Of a stretch of DNA of 64,000 bases, positions 1-9,800 are shown piece after piece. Location: the NCBI RefSeq assembly GCF_019931575.1, contig NZ_CP082923.1:4526001-4590000 (forward strand), in the 5' to 3' direction. The notes below the pieces were generated by a model, which saw only the letters and a program-made list of their open reading frames with translations, had not been told where the DNA came from and searched no databases. Position 1 is the stretch's first letter. Every line of letters starts with the position of its first letter. Both the position numbers and the translations under genes were made by a program. This DNA comes from Caulobacter segnis. Lineage in GTDB: Bacteria > Pseudomonadota > Alphaproteobacteria > Caulobacterales > Caulobacteraceae.

Positions 1-2858
1 CTCCAGATCCCCGGCAGGAAATCGAAGAACGTCTGGTAGGCCAGCTCGAAGCCCTTCAGCTCGCCGCCGCCATTGCCGTTGCGCGGGCCACGGACCAGCA
101 CGTTCTGGGTGGAACCGTTGTTGGTGAACGAGCGCAGGAACTCGCCGTAGGCGATGGAGCCATTCAGCTTCTTGTAGAACAGCGCCGCCGTGAACGAGCT
201 CGAAGGCGTGAAGTAGTTCTCGTAGGTCAAGTCGAACTGGTCGGCCGTGATCGGCTTCAGCGCCGCGTAGCCGGAGTCCGCGTTGAACTGGAAATTATAG
301 CCGGCCACGTTGGCCGCCGTGTGCGCGGCCGCCGGGTCCTTCCAGATGATGTACGGCGAGTCCGGCCCGGTGTTGATCGCCGGGCTCTGCACGCCGACGA
401 AGTTGCGCAGCAGGCCGAAGTCCGGACGCGACAGGGCGCGCGAGGCGGCGAAGCGGACGAACTGCTTGTCGGTCAGGCCGAAGCGAACGTTGAAGCTGGG
501 CAGCCAGTTGTCGTGCGTCTGGCCGTAGTCGTTCAGCGCCGAGCCGCCGTTCGAGAAGGCCAGCAGTTCGGGCTTCAGCCAGCACGAGATGTTGGTGACG
601 TTGTTGCCCGACAGCGGCGTGGAGCACGGGATCGCGGCCGCGGTCGCGTACCAGGTGCTGACCGGATAGGCGACGCCGCCCGAACTGGACACGTCGGTGT
701 GGACGTAGCGCAGGCCGACATTCCCCTGGACGGTGACGCCGTCGAAGATCGTGGCGTCCTGGCCGCCGAACCTCAACATGGCGTAGGCCGCCGTGGTCTT
801 CTCCCGCACCTTCAGCATCTCGGGCGCGATGAAGCAGCCCTCGGTGTTGGTGGTGCGCTCGCACAGTGGGGTCCACTGCATGGGCGAGTTGGTGGTCTTG
901 CCCGACAGCGCCTTGATCAGTCCGTCGTGGTCGGCCAGCGTATCCTTGCTCAGGAACACCATGTCGCCGTTGGGGAAGACCTTGCCGTTGTAGAAGTCGC
1001 CCAGGCTGTCGACGCTCCAGATGCCCGCGCCGTAGCCCTTGAAGGTGTCGGTGCGGCCGCAGGCGGCCGGGTACGGGGTCGGCGTGGTGTTGTCGATGTT
1101 GAAGCCCGGGCCGTTGCAGTTCCACGGCGCGGCCACCGGCGACCAGTTGTAGGTCGAGTAGCGCACGTTCTGCTTCCGGTCGGCGTAGCGCACGCCCACC
1201 TTCAGCGAGTTCAGCCAGCCGCCGCCTCCGAAGCTGTATTCGGCGTCGGCGCGCAGGGCCAGTTCCTTGGCGTCGTTGTCCTCGTAGTGGTCCTGGATGA
1301 ACGGGATCCAGTAGTTGTGCGGGTTGGCCAGACCGCCCGCCGCATAGTTGACGTTCGAGCCCGGCAGCAGGGTGATCTTGGGCGTGCCGTCCTTGTTCAC
1401 CTCGTACTTGGCGTCGGCCATCGTCCGGTTGGCGACCAGGATGTCGTAGTTGTTGGTGTCGGCCTTGATGTATTGGCTGTCGAAGCTGGTCTTCAGCTTG
1501 TCGCTGACATCCCAGTCCAGGTGCATCGAGAAGTCCTTGGTGCCCTCGGAGTGGTTGAAGTTCCGGGCCTGGTTCTCGATGTAGAGGCCTTCGCGCTGGG
1601 TGGCGCAGGTCGCGCCCGCGCCGCAGTAGTTGACGAAGGGCAGGCCGGCGACCGCCGAGCCCCGCGCGATGTTGTCGGCCGTGCTGCCGCCCCAGTCGCC
1701 GGTCGGCTGGGTCAGGACGCCCGAGGTCAGCATGCCGTCGGCGCCGAAGGTGAAGGCCGGCGTGCCGGCGGCCGGCGCGAGGAAGGCCGTGGTCTGCGGC
1801 GAGAAGGCCGGCGAGGCCCAGAGACCGAAGCCGACCACGTTGACGCTGCGCTCGAGCCAGGCGTTCTTGTAGTAGCTGTCGTTGTACTGGGCCGAGAAGC
1901 GGACGTTGCCCTCGTTGTTCTCGTACTGGAAGGCCAGGGCCGTGCCGTGGCGCTTCCGGTCGTAGACGACCTGCGAGTAGTTGACCTGGTCGGGGATGAA
2001 CACCCAGCTCGACCCGCCGTATGGGTTGGCCGTACAGGCGATCGTGCCGTCCGACTTGACGATCGGCTTGCCGCTGGCGTCCTGGTAGCCGGCCGAGCAG
2101 AACGTGCCCAGGCGCTGCATCACCACGCCTTCGGTCTGGGTCAGGACGTGCGAGTTGGCGTAGTTGGCCATCAGCCCGACGCGGCCGATGCTGGTGTCCC
2201 ACGTCTTGGTGATGATGCCCGAGTACTCGTAGGTGACCTTCTCGGACTTGTCGCCGTAGTTGGCCTTGCCGGTGACCGAGATCACCTGGTTCTTGCTGTC
2301 GAACGGCAGGCGGGTGCGCAGGTTGACCGTGCCGGCGATGCCGCCCTCGATCATCTCGGCCGTCTGGTTCTTGTAGCTGTCGACGCCGGCCATCAGCTCC
2401 GGCGAAATGTCGTTGAAGTTCAGGCCGCGATTGGCGTCGGCCGAGAAGCTGTCGCGGCCGTTGAACTCGGTGCGCACCTGGGTCAGGCCGCGGATCAGCA
2501 CGCTGGCCGGCTCGGCCGAGAAGTGCGAGCTGTCGTCGCTGGACTGCAGGCGCGAAACGGTGACGCCCGGCACGCGCTGCAGCGCTTCGGCCACGGACTT
2601 GTCGGGAAAGGCCCCGATGTCGGTCGCGGTGATCGAGTCGACCACCGTGTCGGAATTCTTCTTGATGGTCTGGGCGGTCTCCAGCGACTTGCGCACGCCG
2701 ACCACCACGACCTCGTCGACGGTGTCGTCGCCCGGCGCGCTCTTGGCGGTTTCCTGCGCATAGGCCTGGCCGGCCATGCCGACAGCGCACAGCGCCACAA
2801 GCGAAACGGTCCCCCGCAGGACAGACTTCCGGCCCGCGCCGAAATCGAACTTCCTCAT
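1..2858 (-). CDS. TonB-dependent receptor (3' end cut by window edge)
   Basis: Outer-membrane active transporter that uses TonB/proton-motive force to import a ligand, here probably an oligosaccharide. The ATG at 2858 follows a GGAGCGAGGG ribosome site and opens a signal peptide ending near AQAYAQ. A TonB-box-like VDEVVVVGVR follows, then a plug domain with PDKSVAEALQRVPGV, typical of the Caulobacter/Xanthomonas receptor family. About 950 codons are present and the reading frame is open at base 1, so only the last beta-strands are missing. It is transcribed away from a repeat-rich regulatory region and lies next to a sugar MFS transporter and a LacI regulator, which suggests a carbohydrate substrate. 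The exact ligand cannot be read from the sequence. Confidence 0.93.
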   Translation of the reverse strand, partial: MRKFDFGAGRKSVLRGTVSLVALCAVGMAGQAYAQETAKSAPGDDTVDEVVVVGVRKSLETAQTIKKNSDTVVDSITATDIGAFPDKSVAEALQRVPGVTVSRLQSSDDSSHFSAEPASVLIRGLTQVRTEFNGRDSFSADANRGLNFNDISPELMAGVDSYKNQTAEMIEGGIAGTVNLRTRLPFDSKNQVISVTGKANYGDKSEKVTYEYSGIITKTWDTSIGRVGLMANYANSHVLTQTEGVVMQRLGTFCSAGYQDASGKPIVKSDGTIACTANPYGGSSWVFIPDQVNYSQVVYDRKRHGTALAFQYENNEGNVRFSAQYNDSYYKNAWLERSVNVVGFGLWASPAFSPQTTAFLAPAAGTPAFTFGADGMLTSGVLTQPTGDWGGSTADNIARGSAVAGLPFVNYCGAGATCATQREGLYIENQARNFNHSEGTKDFSMHLDWDVSDKLKTSFDSQYIKADTNNYDILVANRTMADAKYEVNKDGTPKITLLPGSNVNYAAGGLANPHNYWIPFIQDHYEDNDAKELALRADAEYSFGGGGWLNSLKVGVRYADRKQNVRYSTYNWSPVAAPWNCNGPGFNIDNTTPTPYPAACGRTDTFKGYGAGIWSVDSLGDFYNGKVFPNGDMVFLSKDTLADHDGLIKALSGKTTNSPMQWTPLCERTTNTEGCFIAPEMLKVREKTTAAYAMLRFGGQDATIFDGVTVQGNVGLRYVHTDVSSSGGVAYPVSTWYATAAAIPCSTPLSGNNVTNISCWLKPELLAFSNGGSALNDYGQTHDNWLPSFNVRFGLTDKQFVRFAASRALSRPDFGLLRNFVGVQSPAINTGPDSPYIIWKDPAAAHTAANVAGYNFQFNADSGYAALKPITADQFDLTYENYFTPSSSFTAALFYKKLNGSIAYGEFLRSFTNNGSTQNVLVRGPRNGNGGGELKGFELAYQTFFDFLPGIW

Positions 2859-3363
2859 CCCTCGCTCCCTAACGTCTTGATCGCCCGCGCCTGATCGCGG
2901 GTCTCGTGTTCGGTTCACGCCCCCTCACCGATCGAGCGGACGCCTCATCGCTTGTTGTTGCTTGTCCCGGTCGCCCGAACGCGCTTCGTGCTCGCGGCCG
3001 GACGCTTGCCCGACGCCCATCGGCGCGGGATCCCTCCTTCGTTTCCCCCGAGAGCATTTTACGCAATTTTTGCGCAACTTCCGGCGCCCCGGATGGCGCG
3101 AAGCCATCAGTCGCGGGGCCGCCACACTCTCTTGTTGCGTCGTTTTTGCGCGAATTTGCGCGCCTTGCAATAGCGCCGTTACGGAAAATTACGCAAAATT
3201 ACGCGCAGTGTCGCGGGAAACACTTGAAGGGCAAGGCTTCGAGATCCGCGTTACGCAAACATGTTGCGCAAATTTTGCGTTGAGCCGATAGTGAGGATCG
3301 ATGAAGGGGCCGGCCGTCGATCCACGCAAAACCTGCTCCGCCGCCACGACCCGCGGACGGCGT
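2859..3363. promoter_or_regulatory. Gene-free region with repeated CGCAA/TTGCG half-sites
   Basis: This 505-bp stretch between the receptor start and the end of the MFS gene has no convincing gene. It contains many copies of TTACGC or CGCAA and their complements. Inverted pairs CGCAA-N3-TTGCG occur at 3062-3074 and 3267-3279, and CGCAA-N5-TTGCG at 3254-3268. AAAATTACGC is repeated directly at 3185-3194 and 3195-3204. The arrangement looks like a multi-site operator and promoter region for the leftward receptor gene. The regulator is unknown; the LacI protein encoded at 4951 is an obvious candidate, but this is inference. Confidence 0.5.
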
Positions 3364-4899
3364 CTAGCCGCGTTCGGCGTGGTCGCGGATGGTCAGGGCC
3401 AGGATCGCCCCGACGGCGAAGGCGCCGCCGGCCAGGGCCAGGGCCAGGATCGCCTGGCCGCCCAGCACGCGCGCCACCAGCGGCCCCAGGACGGTGGCGG
3501 CCACCATCTGGGGGATCACCAGGAACAGGTTGTGGATGCCCATATAGACGCCCATCTTGCCCGGCGGCACGGCGCTGGAGAGCATGGCGTACGGGGCCGA
3601 CATGATCGACGCCCAGGCCAGGCCGATGCCGACGATCGGCAGCCACAGCAGCATCGGATCGTCGATCAGCACGAAGCCGGCGAAGCCGACCGCGCCCAGG
3701 GCCAGGCAGACGGCGTGGCTGGCGGGGCGGCCGATCCGGCGGGCCAGCAGCGGCAGGGCCAGGGCGGCGATGGCGGCGACGCCGTTGTAGCCGGCGAACA
3801 GCACGCCCACCCAGTCGGCCCCGGCGTTGTAGGCGGCCGAGGCGGTGTCGACGGCGTCGTAGTGGCGCGCGGTCACGGCCGGGGTGGCGTAGATCCACAG
3901 GGCGAACAGGCCGAACCAGGTGAAGAACTGGACCACCGCCAGGCGCTTCAGCACCTCCGGCATGTGGACGATGTCCTCGACCACCTCCAGCAGGCCGACC
4001 GAGCTGCGCCCCCGGCCGCGCTGCCAGCTCGTCGCCAGCTGCGCCGCGCCGAAGATCACGCCCAGGATCGCCAGCACGTAGATCTCGCGCCCCCAGCGCC
4101 CGAGGAAGGCGCAGAGACCGACCAGGACCGCGCCCGCGATCCACAGCAAGCCGCTGCGGCGCATCCAGGCCACGGTCTCCGCCGTCGGCGTCCGCGCGGC
4201 GATCGCCGGCGCGCCCGAGGACAGGCGCTCGGGCGGGGTCTCGGTGGTGGTGAACACGGTCCACAGCACCGCGACCATCAGGCCGGCCGCGCCGACATAG
4301 AAGGCCGCGTGCACGGACGGCGGCAGCACGCCCGGCGCGGCCTGGCCCGAGACGCCGAACCCGTGGGTCAGCAGCCACGGCAGGGCCGAGGCGAACACCG
4401 CTCCCGCGCCGATGAAGAACACCTGCATGGCGAAGCCGGCGGTCCGCTGCTGGTCCGGCAGCGAGTCGGCGACGAAGGCCCGGAACGGCTCCATGGCGAC
4501 ATTGATCGAGGCGGTCAGCAGCCACAGCGCCAGGCTGGCGGTGATCACCGTCGGGGCGTTGGGCATCAGGACCAGGGCGACCGCCGTCAGGATCGAGCCG
4601 TACAGCAGGTAGGGCCGGCGACGCCCCAGTCGCCCCCAGGTCCGGTCGCTGAGATGGCCGATGATCGGCTGCACCAGCAGGCCCGTGATCGGCGCGGCGA
4701 TCCACAGGATGGCCAGTTCGTTGACGTCCGCGCCCAGGGTCTGGAAGATCCGGCTGGTGTTGACGTTCTGCAGACCCCACACGATCTGCACGCCAAACAG
4801 GCCGCAGCACATGTTCCAGATCTGAAGGAAGCTGAGACGGGCCTTGGCCGGCGGCGGCGACGCGGTCGCGCCCGGGAGGTCTTGCGGCTCTCCTGGCAA
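3364..4899 (-). CDS. MFS sugar transporter, GPH/SLC45-like
   Basis: Inner-membrane transporter of 511 residues with about 12 hydrophobic segments. It carries the cytoplasmic loop motif DRTWGRLGRRRPY after the second helix pair, as in the glycoside-cation symporter and SLC45-like sucrose/maltose transporter branches of the major facilitator superfamily. The start appears to be TTG at 4899, since no upstream ATG or GTG is in frame; the ribosome site is weak, so the start is uncertain. It is divergent from a LacI-type regulator only 51 bp away, an arrangement usual for a repressor and the transporter it controls. It probably takes up the sugar released by the neighbouring glycosidases. The substrate is inferred, not shown. 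Confidence 0.85.
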   Translation of the reverse strand: MPGEPQDLPGATASPPPAKARLSFLQIWNMCCGLFGVQIVWGLQNVNTSRIFQTLGADVNELAILWIAAPITGLLVQPIIGHLSDRTWGRLGRRRPYLLYGSILTAVALVLMPNAPTVITASLALWLLTASINVAMEPFRAFVADSLPDQQRTAGFAMQVFFIGAGAVFASALPWLLTHGFGVSGQAAPGVLPPSVHAAFYVGAAGLMVAVLWTVFTTTETPPERLSSGAPAIAARTPTAETVAWMRRSGLLWIAGAVLVGLCAFLGRWGREIYVLAILGVIFGAAQLATSWQRGRGRSSVGLLEVVEDIVHMPEVLKRLAVVQFFTWFGLFALWIYATPAVTARHYDAVDTASAAYNAGADWVGVLFAGYNGVAAIAALALPLLARRIGRPASHAVCLALGAVGFAGFVLIDDPMLLWLPIVGIGLAWASIMSAPYAMLSSAVPPGKMGVYMGIHNLFLVIPQMVAATVLGPLVARVLGGQAILALALAGGAFAVGAILALTIRDHAERG

Positions 4900-4950
4900 A
4901 GGCTTTCTTTTCCCCCGGCCCTACGGCCTTTTTCTTATAGTTAGAGCGCG

Positions 4951-5964
4951 ATGGCCGACGATAACAGCAACAACATCACGCTTGAAGACCTCGCCGCCCT
5001 GGCGGGGGTTTCCGTCTCGACGGTGTCGCGGGCGCTGAACGACCACCATTCGATCAGTACACGGACCAAACAGAAGATCTGGGCCCTGGCCCGGGAGCGC
5101 GGCTACTCGTTCCGGCGCTACATGCCGGCTGCGCCGATCGGCGCCGAGGGGGCGATCGCCATCGTCATGCCGCGCACCCACGGCCGGCCACTGCCGCTGT
5201 CGCACCCGTTCTTCCTGGAGCTGCTGGCCAATATCGGCGAGGCCGCCCGCGACCGCGGCTGCGACTTCACCGTCAGTCACACCGCCCCGGCCAACTATGA
5301 CGACCTCTATCTGGCGGCGACGGCCAGCCGGGCCAACGGCGTGATCTTCCTGGGCCAGGGCGACCTGCACGAGGCCTTCAACCAGTTGGCCGCGACCGAC
5401 GCCCGCTTCGTGGTCTGGGGCGCCCAGCTGCCCGGCCAGAAATATTGCTCGATCGGGTCGGACAACTTCCTGGGCGGCCGCCGTGCGACGCTTCACCTGG
5501 CGCGGCTGGGCCGCAGGCGGATCGTGTTCCTGGGCGAGACCCATCCCGAGGCCGTGCAGCGCCGCGACGGCTATCTGGACGCCCTGCGCGAGAGCGGGCT
5601 CGAAGCCGACCCGTCGCTGATCCTGCCCGTCGATTTCGAACTGGAATCGGCCGAGGCGGCCATCAGCCGCCTGCTGCGCCGCAAGGCTTCGTTCGACGCC
5701 ATCTTCGCCTCGTCCGACCTGATCGCCCTGGGGGCCATCCGCGCCCTGGGCCGGGCGGGCCTGAGCGCGCCCAAGGACGTCTCGGTGGTCGGCTACGACG
5801 ACATGCTGCTCTCGCGCCTGTCGACCCCGACCCTGACCACCATCAAGCAGGACACCTACAAGGCCGGTCGCCTGCTGGTCTCGCGCATCCTCGACGCCGA
5901 CGGCGACCATCGGCCGGAATATCTTCCGACCGACCTGATCGTGCGGGAGTCGTGCGGGGCCTGA
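4951..5964 (+). CDS. LacI-family transcriptional regulator
   Basis: A 337-residue repressor-type regulator. The N-terminal helix-turn-helix (residues 10-30) contains LEDLAALAGVSVSTVSRALN, followed by the hinge and a periplasmic-binding-protein-like sugar-sensing domain ending in the usual GYDDMLLSRLSTPTLTTI segment. Length and layout match the family. It is divergent from the MFS transporter and tail-to-tail with the GH43 gene (4 bp apart). It probably senses a mono- or disaccharide and controls the transporter, the TonB receptor and nearby glycosidases. No operator can be assigned with certainty in the 51-bp divergent gap. Confidence 0.93.
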   Translation: MADDNSNNITLEDLAALAGVSVSTVSRALNDHHSISTRTKQKIWALARERGYSFRRYMPAAPIGAEGAIAIVMPRTHGRPLPLSHPFFLELLANIGEAARDRGCDFTVSHTAPANYDDLYLAATASRANGVIFLGQGDLHEAFNQLAATDARFVVWGAQLPGQKYCSIGSDNFLGGRRATLHLARLGRRRIVFLGETHPEAVQRRDGYLDALRESGLEADPSLILPVDFELESAEAAISRLLRRKASFDAIFASSDLIALGAIRALGRAGLSAPKDVSVVGYDDMLLSRLSTPTLTTIKQDTYKAGRLLVSRILDADGDHRPEYLPTDLIVRESCGA

Positions 5965-5968
5965 GCGC

Positions 5969-6883
5969 CTATTTCGGCTTGATCTCCAGGATCGAACCGT
6001 CGGGCCCGTAGGCCAGCGGTTCGATGGCGATCGAGCGCCTGTGGTCGCCGCCGCCGGGCAGCAGGTTGTCGTGATAGAAGAACCACGTCCGCCCCTTGGC
6101 CTCGATGATCGCCTGGTGGTTGGTCGAGATCTTCAGATAGTCGAGGATCACGCCGCGATAGGCGTAGGGGCCCGTCGGGCTCTTCGACGTCGCATAGACG
6201 ATCTGGCCCGGCCAGCCGGTCGAGAAGCTGAAATAGTAGAGCCCCGCGCGCTTGTGGATGAACGGGGCCTCGCCGTACTTCTTCTTCGGGTCCTCGGCCG
6301 GGAAGCCGGTGACGACGATATCCTGGATCGGGCCGGCCAGGCTCTTCATGTCCTTGCCCAGCTTGACGATCTTGGGCGCGCGGGTCCCGAAGACCATGTA
6401 GGCCTGCCCATCGTCGTCGATCAGCACCTGGGGGTCGATCGGCTCGGCCCCGGCGTTCGCGTCGCGGGCCTTGTCGACCAGGGGCGCGCCGATGGCGTCG
6501 GTGAACGGGCCTTCGGGCCTGTCGGCCACCGCCACCCCGATCTTGTCGCCGCCGACCGGAGCGTAGAAGTAGTACTTGCCGTCGCGATAGGCCGCCTCGG
6601 GGGCCCAGGCCTTGGCGTCGGGTTTGGCCCACTTGAACACCGTCACGCCCAGGAAGGCGCCGCCGTCCTTCCAGGTCTTCAGGTCCTTGGAGGTGTAGAG
6701 CCGCCAGGTGGTCGAGTCCCAGTACTTGCCCGAGTTCGACGCGTCGTCGGTGGCGTAGAGGTAGTAGCCGCCCTTGAAGGCGTGCGGCGACGGGTCGGCG
6801 TTGAACCGGGGGCTGATCGGCTCGCCGGCGAACGTCGGACCGGCGACCAGGACCGCCGCGAGCAGCAGGGAAAGACGCTTCAT
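5969..6883 (-). CDS. Glycoside hydrolase family 43 (arabinosidase/xylosidase type)
   Basis: A secreted enzyme of 304 residues with a signal peptide ending near GPTFAG. The three acidic residues of the five-bladed GH43 propeller are visible: Asp30 in NADPS (base), Asp150 in PIDPQV (pKa modulator) and Glu205 in GEAPFI (acid). GH43 members release arabinose or xylose from arabinans, arabinoxylans or arabinogalactans. The gene starts 11 bp after the stop of the upstream beta-galactosidase on the same strand, so the two are probably cotranscribed and act on the same branched polymer in the periplasm. Exact linkage specificity cannot be read from sequence. Confidence 0.9.
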   Translation of the reverse strand: MKRLSLLLAAVLVAGPTFAGEPISPRFNADPSPHAFKGGYYLYATDDASNSGKYWDSTTWRLYTSKDLKTWKDGGAFLGVTVFKWAKPDAKAWAPEAAYRDGKYYFYAPVGGDKIGVAVADRPEGPFTDAIGAPLVDKARDANAGAEPIDPQVLIDDDGQAYMVFGTRAPKIVKLGKDMKSLAGPIQDIVVTGFPAEDPKKKYGEAPFIHKRAGLYYFSFSTGWPGQIVYATSKSPTGPYAYRGVILDYLKISTNHQAIIEAKGRTWFFYHDNLLPGGGDHRRSIAIEPLAYGPDGSILEIKPK

Positions 6884-6894
6884 CTCAGGAACTC

Positions 6895-9800
6895 CTATTG
6901 CGGCGGCGTGGCTTGCGCGGGGCGCGCCTTGTCAGGCGTGGCCCTTTCGCCCGCGAATGGTTCGAGGCGGAAGTTGACGCGGGTCGGCTCCAGCTTGGGA
7001 CGGTACTTCATGTGCGCCAGGCCAAAGCCGTTCCAGGTGGTGTCGCCGCCGATCCCCCACTGGACCGCGTCGACCAGCAGGGTCGCATCGCCGTGCGGGA
7101 CGATGTCGCTCGACTTCCAGGTCCCGGGCGCGCGGCGATAGAGGTCCTCGTACGGGAAGGCCAGGGCCTGCATCATCAGCGGCTTGTCGCCGGTGACGCG
7201 GACGCCACGCCCCTGCCCGCTCAGCTCCATCCAGCGGACGTCGATCTTGTTTCCGGTGTCCTGGGGCCGGATGTAGTCATGGTCCTGGGCGGCCACCGCC
7301 CCGCGCCACAGGCCGATTGGAGCCGAGGTGTAGCGGTCGACATAGGTCTCGTGCGGACCGCGTCCGTACCATTCCACCGTCTTCATCGCCTCAGGGACCG
7401 TGAACCACAGGCCCACGCGCATCGGGGGCGGCAGGTCGTCCTTCAGCGGGGTCAGATCGCCGGTCACCGCCACCGAGCCGTCGCCGGCCATGGCGTAGGT
7501 GGTGGTGAAACGCGCCGCGCCGGCGCCCAGGGCGTGCTCGACGACGATCCGGCCCGCCTTGGCGTCGACGGTCACCGCGCGGGTCTGGCGCTGCTGGGTC
7601 ATGACCTGCCAGGGACGCTGCATGGCCCCGAGGCCCGTGCCGGCGTCGTTGTCGGTCTCGGCGCGCCAGAAGTTCGGCTGGCCGCCGCGCGCCAACACGA
7701 CGCCGTCCTTGGCGTAGCTGTCCACCAGGCCCGTCGCGCGATCGATCTTCAGCACGGCCCCGGCGGCCGACAGGGTCACCGCGTCCTTGCCGTCCGTAGC
7801 CACCGCCGCGCCCGAGCGGGCCACCTCGATCCTGGCCGAGCCCTTCAGCGCGAACTGCTCCCAGCCGACGACATAGCCTTCGGGCGTCAGCGGAACCGAA
7901 CCAGCCTTGGCCTTGGCGCGGAGGGTCAGGAAGTATTCCGCCCCCGGCTCGCGCGCGGCCGGCAGCGGCAGGGCGATCGCCTGGCGCTGGCGGGCCTGGG
8001 TGGCCAGATCGGGCAGCGCGCCCGAGGCGGCGACGACGCCGTTCGCCTCCAGCACCCACTCGAAGGAAAAGCCCGACAGGTCGCGGAAGTCATGGCGGTT
8101 GATGACGGTGACCCGACCGCTGGCCTCGTCGAAGCCCTCGAACTGGATCGGCGACATGACCTTCTGAGCTTCGTAGACCTGGGGATTGGCGGTGCGATCC
8201 GACTGGATCAGGCCGTCGCCGAACTCGATCTCGCCCCCGGGGTTGGGCCCGTACTCGCCGCCGTCGCCCCAATAGCGGCGACCATCCTTGGCGTAGCGGT
8301 ACATCGACTGGTCGACCCAGTCCCAGATGAAGCCGCCCTGCAGCTTGTCGTACCTGTAGATGGTGTCCCAGTAGTCCTTGAGATTGCCGCCGGAATTGCC
8401 CTGCATGTGGGCGTACTCACACTGGATCATCGGCTGGGTGCGCGTGGGATCGGTCGCCCAGTCCACCATCTTGGTCACGTCGTCGTACATCGGGGCGTAG
8501 ATGTCGACATAGGTGTTGGGCACGTGCTCCCAGGGCCGCGCGCCCCAGCCCAGGTACGAGATCAGACGCGAGGGATCGCGCTTGCGGGCGGCCGCGGCGG
8601 CCTTCTCGAAGTTCTGGCCGATGCCAGCTTCGTTGCCGAGGGACCAGAAGATCACCGAGGGGTGGTTCTTGTCGCGTTCGACCATGTTCAGCACGCGGCT
8701 GACATGGGCGCCCTCCCAGGCCGGATCGAAGCCGATCTGGCGCTTGTCGCGCTGGGACGGATCGGCGTTGCCGTAGCCCATATAGGCGTGGCTCTCGATG
8801 TCGGCCTCGTCCATGACATAGAGGCCGTACTCGTCGGCCAGGGCGTACCAGAGCTCGGCGTTGGGGTAGTGAGAGGTGCGCACGGCGTTGATGTTGTTGC
8901 GCTTCATCAGTTCGATGTCGCGGCGCATCGAGGCTTCGGAGATGACGTGGAAGGTCTCCGGGTCGTGCTCGTGGCGATTGACGCCGCGGATGACGATGGG
9001 CTTGCCGTTGACGGCGACGCGGCCGTCCTTGATCTCGACGGTGCGGAAGCCGATGCGCTGCGGCGTGGCCTGCAGGACCTGGCCCTTGGCGTCGAGGACC
9101 TCGACCAGCAGGGTGTAGAGGTTGGGTGTCTCGGCGGTCCATTGGCGCACGCCGGGGACGGAGGCCGACAGGGTTTCGGTCCTGGCCGCGCCGGCGGCGA
9201 CCTTGCTCTCCTTGGTGAGGACGGTCTTGTCGCCGTCCAGCAGGGTCATGCGGACGGTGACCGGCTGGTCCCTTTTCGTCAGCTGGACGTCGGTCGCCAG
9301 CACCCCGTCCTTGTAGGCCTTGTCGAGGCCGGCATGGACGAAGAGGTCGGTCAGCCGCGTCTTCGGGACCGCCTTCAGATAGACCGACCGCTCGATGCCC
9401 GAGACCCGCCAGAAGTCCTGGTCCTCCAGGTAGGACCCGTCCGACCAGCGGTGGATCTGGATGGCCACCGTGTTGGCCTTGCCCGGCGTCAGCAGGGGCG
9501 TGACATCGAACTCGCTGGGCAGCTTGGAGTCCTCTGAGTACCCCGCCTCCTGGCCGTTGACCCAGACCCGATAGGCCGAGCCGGCCGCGCCGATGTGCAG
9601 GATGACGTCCTGGCCCGACCAGCCCGCGGGGATCTCGAAGGTGCGCCGATAGTTGCCGACCGGATTGGTCGCGTGCGGGATCAGCGGACGATTGGCCGGG
9701 AACGGATAGGTGATGTTGTTGTAGCGCGGCTGGTCGTAGCCCTCGGTCTGCCACATGGCCGGGACCTTGATGGTCTTCCAACCGGAGACGTCATAGTCGG

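Noticed and set aside
295..2894. Long arginine/glycine-rich open frames on both strands over the first receptor gene
   Set aside because: They are antisense or out-of-frame shadows caused by high GC content; the frame starting at 2858 has a signal peptide, TonB box and plug motifs, and only it makes sense.
4918..4940. GGCC-CTAC-GGCC followed by TTTTT as a terminator
   Set aside because: The stem is only 4 bp and lies in a 51-bp divergent promoter gap where a terminator would have no gene to serve.
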